Shown here piece after piece: positions 58,374 through 64,000 of a DNA stretch of 64,000 bases. The DNA is from Candidatus Saccharimonadota bacterium (lineage in GTDB: Bacteria; Patescibacteriota; Saccharimonadia; Saccharimonadales; Saccharimonadaceae). Position numbers and translations under genes: made by a program. Below the pieces are notes generated by a model. That model was not told where the DNA came from and did no database searches. It worked only from the letters and a program-made list of their open reading frames with translations. The stretch spans positions 1-64,000 of the forward strand of contig JAFRJK010000005.1 in NCBI GenBank assembly GCA_017432305.1, written 5' to 3'. Position 1 is the stretch's first letter. Each line of letters begins with the position of its first letter.

Positions 58374-58634
58374 AAGTAAGTGTGGTGCGCGAAGCCGATA
58401 GGCTACGGGCACAATGTAACTCATTTTTCATGGTGTGGATATCGCTACAATATAAGTTTAAAAGCTTAAAATTTATAGCGACTCCACCTAGAAATTAAAT
58501 GAGCATCGTAGAGACTACGACATCTCATATTCTATCATATTTTTGTAATTTTTACAACGGCGAAATTTTTTCACCTCTTTAAATTTCATGAAAAAACCAC
58601 CTAAAATTAAGGTGGTTTTCTCAATGTACTACTT
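58374..58634. other. Spacer without recognised genes
   Basis: Holds a 13-bp copy (58402-58414) of the 5' end of tRNA-Arg(GCG) (GCTACGGGCACAA), a small hairpin CGTAG/CTACG near 58507 and an A/T-rich stretch ending in the terminator of the DUF1704 gene. I see no gene here. Confidence 0.5.
58591..58619 (-). terminator. Terminator of the DUF1704 gene
   Basis: AAACCACCT/AGGTGGTTT stem, T run on the minus strand. Confidence 0.8.
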
Positions 58635-59705
58635 TTAAGCTGTGGGGACCGGAAGATCGTCGTCCTGGGAGTTCTTGATATATTTCAAGATTTTCCCGAT
58701 GGCCTGATGTTGGATGTGCTTATCCATCAGGATCGCAGACTGTTCCAGATCGTACGGGCTTGTCATCTCGATTAAGTCCTTTATCGTTAGCCGGTCGAGG
58801 CCAAACGAAAGGTATTCGAAATATCCGTGCCGATCTAATGCCTTTGCATACAAATAGCCTTCAAAATAAGCGCGGTCCTTCGTGAATGCATAACCATCGA
58901 GATTCAGGGTATTCGAGATCCCGCGGTAAGCCCGATAGGTGTTATTCCAGGCTTTTGTAACCAGATTCGGTTCTTTCCTCGGCAGAAGATGGAAAATACG
59001 TTCGCTCGTCTCGGCAAAAGACTTGTAATCGAGTGCGAGAGACTCCGCAATGATGTAATACGGGGTCGGGGTCGCATCCTTCTTCAGATAATACTTATCA
59101 AAGAGATTGTCTTTTACCTTCGCCAATCCTTCGTAGGCGAGCTCATCATCGAGCTTCAGAGCGCCGATCAATTCCGCGTTCACGGAATTTCTCCAGTGGC
59201 ACTCGATCTCGTGGCCGATTAATTCGGCAAGCTTAAACCCGTTTACTTCCCTGCTCGCCGGAATTGCGATAACCGGATGGCCGTAGGAACTTTTGTCGCG
59301 AACGTCAATCGCCGAGCAATTCTCCTCGATGATAACCGGCCAAGCGAGGCGATCGTCATAGCGGTTCATTGCCCATTCAAAGAAATATTTAATCTCTTCG
59401 GCATTGAGCATGAACTCGACGAGAAGGCGCTCGTCTTCCGGGTCCTCAAACTCGTAGGATTTCCCTTCGAACTCCTCGGCAATGGTTCCGCGCCGCCTGA
59501 TTTCTTCGGCAACCTTTTCGGCTTCCTTCACGATTTCCTTAGTTGGAAGTCCGTATTTGCTACGGATTGCTTCGCCGGCAGCCTCGTCGTCCTTATCTAA
59601 CATCGCAATCGCAAGGTCGACCGTGTCGAGCCCGTTGTTTACTGCTTTAAAAAGCAGTTTCCAGACGAATTTCTCAATCTCATCCTCTGGTGCTGAGTGC
59701 ATCAT
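58635..59705 (-). CDS. DUF1704-type (MATCAP-like) metallopeptidase, main part
   Basis: 356 residues. Metal site L-I-G-H-E-I-E-C-H-W-R (H-E-x-x-x-H) and, about 30 residues on, L-A-Y-E-G-L-A, matching HEIxxH...EEGLA of the DUF1704/tyrosine-carboxypeptidase family. The N-terminal part of the family domain is in the upstream frame (59702-59956); fusing the frames at the A6 run gives continuous family-like sequence, so this gene is frameshifted. The internal start ATGATG has GGGAG nearby, so separate translation is possible. Codon use is richer in G/C than the surroundings. Confidence 0.72.
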   Translation of the reverse strand: MMHSAPEDEIEKFVWKLLFKAVNNGLDTVDLAIAMLDKDDEAAGEAIRSKYGLPTKEIVKEAEKVAEEIRRRGTIAEEFEGKSYEFEDPEDERLLVEFMLNAEEIKYFFEWAMNRYDDRLAWPVIIEENCSAIDVRDKSSYGHPVIAIPASREVNGFKLAELIGHEIECHWRNSVNAELIGALKLDDELAYEGLAKVKDNLFDKYYLKKDATPTPYYIIAESLALDYKSFAETSERIFHLLPRKEPNLVTKAWNNTYRAYRGISNTLNLDGYAFTKDRAYFEGYLYAKALDRHGYFEYLSFGLDRLTIKDLIEMTSPYDLEQSAILMDKHIQHQAIGKILKYIKNSQDDDLPVPTA

Positions 59706-59956
59706 TTTCTCCCGAATATCGTAGAGTGGATCGAGATGGTCGGCGGTTTTTTGAGTTTTTCCCGATCATAAATAAAGTTCGGGTTTCCGAAATAACCACC
59801 CTTCACGTTCTCAATCCACTTCTTTTTCTCCTCGACTAAATTCAGAGGAGTTACGAGCTCTACCGGGTTGAGCGTAGCGATTTCTCGCCTGATTTCTTCC
59901 CGTACGCTATGAAATTTTTCGGCTGCGATTTGCAGTTCTTTAAATGTCGTCTTCAA
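59702..59956 (-). CDS. N-terminal fragment of the DUF1704-type peptidase
   Basis: 84 residues ending at a TGA that overlaps the next ATG. T-P-L-N-L-V-E-E-K-K-K-W and N-P-N-F-I-Y match the N-terminal segment of DUF1704 proteins. A -1 shift at six A residues (plus strand 59747-59752) would continue into T-A-D-H-L-D-P-L-Y-D-I-R-E-K joined to the 58635 frame. TTG start with AGGGGGTGAT upstream. Indel, sequencing error or programmed frameshift. Confidence 0.65.
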   Translation of the reverse strand: MKTTFKELQIAAEKFHSVREEIRREIATLNPVELVTPLNLVEEKKKWIENVKGGYFGNPNFIYDREKLKKPPTISIHSTIFGRK

Positions 59957-60089
59957 TCATATCACCCCCTGGTCCATATAGAAGACAGCTTGTGGTTTTT
60001 AAAGGGCTTAAAAAACTAACCCAAAGTTACTTTATACTTATATTATAGCACAAAAAGGCGAAAAAGTCAATAAATAACAGTGGTGAAAA

Positions 60090-60464
60090 TTAGAGAGAAA
60101 GAATTTTTTGAATCTCTTTAAACTCGTCTTCGGAGAGTTCTAAAGTTTTTCCGTATTTCCAGTTTTCGTCTAACGGAGTGAGGTGGACGTGGGCGTGAGG
60201 AACGTCAGTTCCGACGACTTTCCAGAGAGTGCGAGCGCCGAGCTTTTCTTCCATGTTTTTGCTCAATTTCTTACAAACTGACATTAAGTGTTCGAAAACG
60301 TCGTCTGGGAGATCGTAGATTTTGTCGACTTCGATCTTCGGGATGACGAGGGTGTGGCCGCGAGTTTCGGGATGGATGTCGAGAAAGGCGAGAACAGTTT
60401 CGTCTTCATAAACTTTATAACATGGGATTTCTCCGCTGACGATTTTAGCAAAAATACTTGCCAT
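60090..60464 (-). CDS. HIT family nucleotide hydrolase
   Basis: 124 residues. The histidine triad is in P-H-A-H-V-H-L-T-P (H-x-H-x-H), preceded by V-L-A-F-L-D-I-H-P and H-T-L-V-I-P-K. HIT proteins hydrolyse adenosine-5'-phosphoramidates or dinucleoside polyphosphates. AAAGGAG RBS, TGATACAAT promoter upstream. Monocistronic. Confidence 0.93.
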   Translation of the reverse strand: MASIFAKIVSGEIPCYKVYEDETVLAFLDIHPETRGHTLVIPKIEVDKIYDLPDDVFEHLMSVCKKLSKNMEEKLGARTLWKVVGTDVPHAHVHLTPLDENWKYGKTLELSEDEFKEIQKILSL

Positions 60465-60541
60465 AAAACTCCTTTAAACACTACTAATTATCTACTTAAA
60501 ATATTGTATCATAAAGTCGATTCTATCGGGGGATGGTGTGT

Positions 60542-60547
60542 TATAAT
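60542..60547 (+). promoter_or_regulatory. Promoter -10 of the sugar transferase gene
   Basis: TGTTATAAT; the ATG at 60558 follows after 10 bases, leaving little or no leader. Confidence 0.6.
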
Positions 60548-60557
60548 AGAGGTAGAA

Positions 60558-62036
60558 ATGTTTAAAAATAGAATCGGGACGTTTATTTCGAATATTATTG
60601 CGATTGGGGTGGCGTTTTTGATTGCTTATACTTTTCGATTTGGATGGGAGACGGACGATACTTTTAGGAATATTAACGATGCATTAGTTTTATCTTACCT
60701 TGTTCTCTGTTATGTGGCGGTTTTTGTGTTTTATCGTGGTTCGAGTGTAATGGGGAGGCGAGGGCTCTTACATCTCTTTAAAGACGCATTTTTAACTACG
60801 CTTTTTGTTGCGGGGCTATTTGCGGCGATTGTTTATATGACACACATTTCTGAGTCAATTCCAAGGCTCTTCTTTGGGTATTTCTTTAGCCTTTATTTCA
60901 TTTTTAGCCTAATTTTCACAGGGATTACGCACGCAATTCTTCGTTCAATCCAGGCACATCATAAAAGACAGACAGTAGTGTTTACAGACCGAGAAGACAA
61001 GAAGGCGGTCGTGAAAAATTTACTCAAAAACGGGGCGGACGACTTCGAAGTGATTGGGGTGGCAGAGCTCGATTCGAAGGGTAAAAGCACATTTTATCGC
61101 TTAAAAACGGAGAAGCCAGATAAGTTAGCATCAAAAGCGGCGGAAGCGGGGCTAGTTTTGATTGATCCAGATGAGCTGATTTATGAGTTTGAGAGAGATA
61201 AATCAGACGCAGTGACGTTCTTAAAGAGACATAACGTTAACCTCGTGATTATTGCGGTGGATCATCTTGATAAGGAAAGAATGGCGAATATCATCGATAT
61301 TGTTGGGGAGATGGGGATTGACTCGATGGTGACGCTTGACTCGTTTGCGATGGAGACGTTCGATTCGAAACTCGAGGATTTTGGAACGCTCGAAGTCGTT
61401 AGATTTGCACCGAGGATTTTCTCAGATATGGCGCTCTTTATTAAGAGAGTTCTAGATATTGTTGGGGCGTTAGTTGGATGTATTTTTACGTTACTTATCG
61501 GGATTTTCATTGCGCCGGCGATTTTAATCGAGGATGGAGGACCGGTAATTTTCAAGCAAAAACGGGTTGGAAAGAACGGAAAATACTTCTATATCTATAA
61601 GTTTAGGTCGATGTACAACGACGCAGAAGAGAGACGAAAGAAACTCGTAAATTCGGGCGAAAATGAGATGGACGGATTGATGTTTAAGATGAAAGACGAT
61701 CCGAGAATTACGAAAGTTGGGCGATTTATTAGGAAGACTTCGCTTGACGAATTCCCGCAATTCTTTAACGTTTTAAAGGGAGATATGTCACTTGTTGGGA
61801 CGAGACCGCCGATGGTTGATGAGTACCAACAATATTCGAGTCATCATAAGAGAAGACTATCTCTAAAACCGGGGATTACAGGGCTTTGGCAGACTTCGGG
61901 ACGTTCGAAAATTACAGATTTTGAAGAGGTGGTTAGGCTTGATTGCTACTATATTGACCATTGGTCGGTATTGTTTGATGTGAAAATACTACTGATGACG
62001 GTATTTGCGGTAATTACAGGTAAAGGAAGCGAGTAA
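60558..62036 (+). CDS. Polyprenyl-phosphate sugar phosphotransferase (WcaJ/WbaP type)
   Basis: 492 residues; the frame is open further upstream (60288), but the promoter at 60542 fixes this ATG. Four to five N-terminal transmembrane spans (about 8-125), a Rossmann-like middle domain (about 140-295) and the catalytic bacterial sugar transferase domain (about 300-492) with K-R-V-L-D-I-V-G, K-F-R-S-M-Y, T-S-L-D-E-F-P-Q-F-F-N-V-L and L-V-G-T-R-P-P. It starts glycan synthesis by loading a sugar-1-phosphate on undecaprenyl phosphate, the likely first step for the polymer made by the 712-9459 genes. Confidence 0.92.
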   Translation: MFKNRIGTFISNIIAIGVAFLIAYTFRFGWETDDTFRNINDALVLSYLVLCYVAVFVFYRGSSVMGRRGLLHLFKDAFLTTLFVAGLFAAIVYMTHISESIPRLFFGYFFSLYFIFSLIFTGITHAILRSIQAHHKRQTVVFTDREDKKAVVKNLLKNGADDFEVIGVAELDSKGKSTFYRLKTEKPDKLASKAAEAGLVLIDPDELIYEFERDKSDAVTFLKRHNVNLVIIAVDHLDKERMANIIDIVGEMGIDSMVTLDSFAMETFDSKLEDFGTLEVVRFAPRIFSDMALFIKRVLDIVGALVGCIFTLLIGIFIAPAILIEDGGPVIFKQKRVGKNGKYFYIYKFRSMYNDAEERRKKLVNSGENEMDGLMFKMKDDPRITKVGRFIRKTSLDEFPQFFNVLKGDMSLVGTRPPMVDEYQQYSSHHKRRLSLKPGITGLWQTSGRSKITDFEEVVRLDCYYIDHWSVLFDVKILLMTVFAVITGKGSE

Positions 62037-62062
62037 GAGGTTTAAAGAGGAAGGAAGAGAAA

Positions 62063-64000
62063 ATGGGAGAAAAAATGAAATTTAGCAGTAGTTACGAACC
62101 TGGGGATTTCGAGACAGATATTTATGCGGCTTGGGAAGCAGCTGGGAAGTTTTTGCCAAAAAGTGGGGTTAAAGACGCGTCAGAAATGGCCGTAGAAGGC
62201 TCTGAGAATAGCCATAAGCGCTTTTCAATCGTAATGCCTCCTCCTAACGCGAACGGGAATCTACACATCGGACACGGGCTTACAGTGGCTCTAGAGGACA
62301 GTTTAACGAGGTATTATAGGCTTCGTGGAGAGAAATCTTGGTATATTCCAGGGGCGGACCATGCTGGGTTTGAAACTTGGGTGGTTTACGAGAGGACGCT
62401 CGAAAAAGAGGGGCACACGAGGTTTGAGTTTAGCCAAAGTGAACTTTACGCGAGAGTTTGGGACTTTGTTGAGCAGCAGAGGGGGAATATGGAGTTACAA
62501 CTTCGCGCACTTGGAGCAAGCTGTTCATGGGAAGATTTAACCTTTACGCTAGATGAGAATGTTGTTCGTCGCGTTTATTCCACTTTCGAAAAGATGTGGA
62601 AGGACGGGATGATTTATAGGGGCGAGAAACTCGTTAATTTCTGTACGAAGCACCAGACGGCGTTTGCGGATATTGAGGTGGAACATAAAGATGAGCCAGG
62701 ATTTTTGTGGGATATAGGTTATGAATTAACTGAACCAACGGGTGATTTAACAGAGATAGTGGTGTCAACAACAAGGCCGGAGACGCTTTTCGGAGATACG
62801 GCGGTTGCGGTGAACCCGGAAGATGCGCGATATAAAGAGGTGATTGGGAAGACAGTTAAATTACCGCTTACAAAACGTGAAATTCCGGTCGTGGCAGATG
62901 AACACGCGGACCCGGAGTATGGGACAGGGGCGGTGAAGATTACGCCGGCACACGATACGGATGATTTCGAAGTTGGACTCAGACACGATTTACCGAGAGT
63001 TACAGTGATTGGGTTTGACGGGAAGATGTTACCGGAGGCTGGTGAGGAATATGCTGGTTTAACCACTGAGGAATGTCGAAAGAAAGTCCTAAAAGATTTG
63101 GAAGAACAAGGACTACTTCGAGGCGAGAAGAAGATTACGCACTCGGTTTCACATTGTTATAAGTGCGATACGGTGATTGAGCCACTCCTAAAGGAACAAT
63201 GGTTTATTGATACGGAGAAATTAGCAGCGGTTGCAATTGAGCACCTCGAGAAAGACGAAATTAAATTCCATCCAGAGAATAAGAAGAAAGTCTTAATTAA
63301 CTACCTCAAGGGACTGAAGGATTGGAATATTAGTCGTCAGATTCCTTGGGGGATTGCGATTCCGATGTTTAGGAAGATGGATGATTCAACGGCTTCGCCG
63401 GCGGTTGATCCAAGTAATGCGCCAGAGTGGATTTTCGATACTAGGACAAATTTGGATGAAATTGAAATTTCGGGCGTGAAATATCGCCGTGATGAGGATA
63501 CTTTCGATACTTGGTTCTCGTCGAGCCATTGGCCGATTGTTTGTACGGACTGGGAAGAGGGAATTCCGAATGAATTCTATCCACTTAACGTAATGGAGAC
63601 AGGGGCGGATATTCTCTTCGCTTGGGTGGCGAGAATGATTATGATGGGGCTTTATGTGACTGGAGAAGTGCCATTTAAGGAAGTTTATCTTCACGGGTTA
63701 GTGCTTGATGAGCACGGGAAGAAGATGAGCAAGTCGAAGGGGAACGTGATTAACCCAATGGATCTCGTTTCGAAATATGGTTCGGATGCGTTTAGACTTG
63801 GAATTTTACGTGGCCGTTCGGCGGGGATGAATCAGGCATTCTCGGAAAATTCAGTTATTTCAGGACAAAAACTTTGTAATAAGCTTTGGAACATTTCGAG
63901 ATTTATTCAGGGGATTGTTGATGAGGAAGTCGAGGAAAAAGGGTTTTCTTATGCAAATGTTGATGTGGTGCTTGAGAACGAAGGTTCGGGCGGAGTTACA
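62063..64000 (+). CDS. valS: Valyl-tRNA synthetase, 5' part (runs off the window)
   Basis: The frame is open from ATG 62063 (AGGAAG upstream; ATG 62075 with GGGAG is the alternative) to the window end, about 646 residues. It has the class I signature N-G-N-L-H-I-G-H-G, the editing-domain motif S-T-T-R-P-E-T-L-F-G-D-T-A-V-A-V diagnostic of ValRS, and K-M-S-K-S-K-G-N. It charges tRNA-Val. Normal length is about 850-900 residues, so roughly a quarter lies outside the window. It follows the sugar transferase by 26 bases and may be cotranscribed. Confidence 0.96.
   Translation, partial: MGEKMKFSSSYEPGDFETDIYAAWEAAGKFLPKSGVKDASEMAVEGSENSHKRFSIVMPPPNANGNLHIGHGLTVALEDSLTRYYRLRGEKSWYIPGADHAGFETWVVYERTLEKEGHTRFEFSQSELYARVWDFVEQQRGNMELQLRALGASCSWEDLTFTLDENVVRRVYSTFEKMWKDGMIYRGEKLVNFCTKHQTAFADIEVEHKDEPGFLWDIGYELTEPTGDLTEIVVSTTRPETLFGDTAVAVNPEDARYKEVIGKTVKLPLTKREIPVVADEHADPEYGTGAVKITPAHDTDDFEVGLRHDLPRVTVIGFDGKMLPEAGEEYAGLTTEECRKKVLKDLEEQGLLRGEKKITHSVSHCYKCDTVIEPLLKEQWFIDTEKLAAVAIEHLEKDEIKFHPENKKKVLINYLKGLKDWNISRQIPWGIAIPMFRKMDDSTASPAVDPSNAPEWIFDTRTNLDEIEISGVKYRRDEDTFDTWFSSSHWPIVCTDWEEGIPNEFYPLNVMETGADILFAWVARMIMMGLYVTGEVPFKEVYLHGLVLDEHGKKMSKSKGNVINPMDLVSKYGSDAFRLGILRGRSAGMNQAFSENSVISGQKLCNKLWNISRFIQGIVDEEVEEKGFSYANVDVVLENEGSGGVT

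Noticed and set aside
60288-60557. Longer N-terminus of the sugar transferase
   Set aside because: The extra frame overlaps the HIT gene and lies upstream of the TATAAT box at 60542-60547; the family's N-terminus begins at 60558.

Overview
The window looks like a Candidatus Saccharibacteria (TM7, Patescibacteria/CPR) chromosome around the replication origin. The evidence is a compact gene set; a type IV secretion-like cluster with many VirB2-type pilins and several wall hydrolases; a DnaG primase whose zinc-ribbon cysteines are gone; LGFP-repeat and FISUMP-like surface proteins; and many genes whose start codon lies at the expected transcription start of a TGnTATAAT promoter. UGA is an ordinary stop, which argues against the recoded Absconditabacteria/Gracilibacteria lineages. 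The lineage call is inference; no 16S rRNA gene is present.

Layout. 1-711: three promoterless C-terminal domain cassettes in alternating orientation, each starting at the same repeat (possible inversion or shuffling array). 712-9459: surface glycan genes, namely UDP-galactopyranose mutase, four family 2 glycosyltransferases, a Wzm/Wzt-type exporter and GalE. 9456-16879: envelope genes (LGFP-repeat protein, thioredoxin-like membrane protein, class V aminotransferase, LexA-type DNA-binding protein, LCP ligase). 16961-24889: origin region with rnpA (inverted relative to its usual partners), jag/khpB, yidC, an ABC exporter, rpmH, dnaA, an origin-like spacer, dnaN and recF. 24890-41097: secretion module, with hydrolases and large membrane proteins on the minus strand (VirB6-like, PrgI/VirB3-like, split VirB4) and a divergent array of five VirB2-like pilins; a sixth pilin lies at 42531.

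41245-54358 is mixed housekeeping: Hsp20, ComF, tRNAs, a phosphoesterase, a methyltransferase, dnaG, GroES/GroEL under a CIRCE operator, and MurE. 54390-60000 is an accessory stretch with a truncated Mur ligase, small unknown genes, a tRNA-Ser followed by a densely palindromic element, a transporter between 29-bp direct repeats, a homing-endonuclease-repeat protein, and a DUF1704-type peptidase gene split by a frameshift. The window ends with a HIT protein, a polyprenyl-phosphate sugar transferase and the start of valS.

As a whole: sugar transferase, GalE, Glf and the glycosyltransferases could build a galactofuranose-containing polymer, the ABC exporter could move it out, and the LCP protein could attach it to the wall. 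The hydrolases, pilins and VirB-like proteins form one envelope-spanning machine that could serve attachment to, or DNA or protein exchange with, a host bacterium. All functions are assigned by reading the sequence, without database searches.
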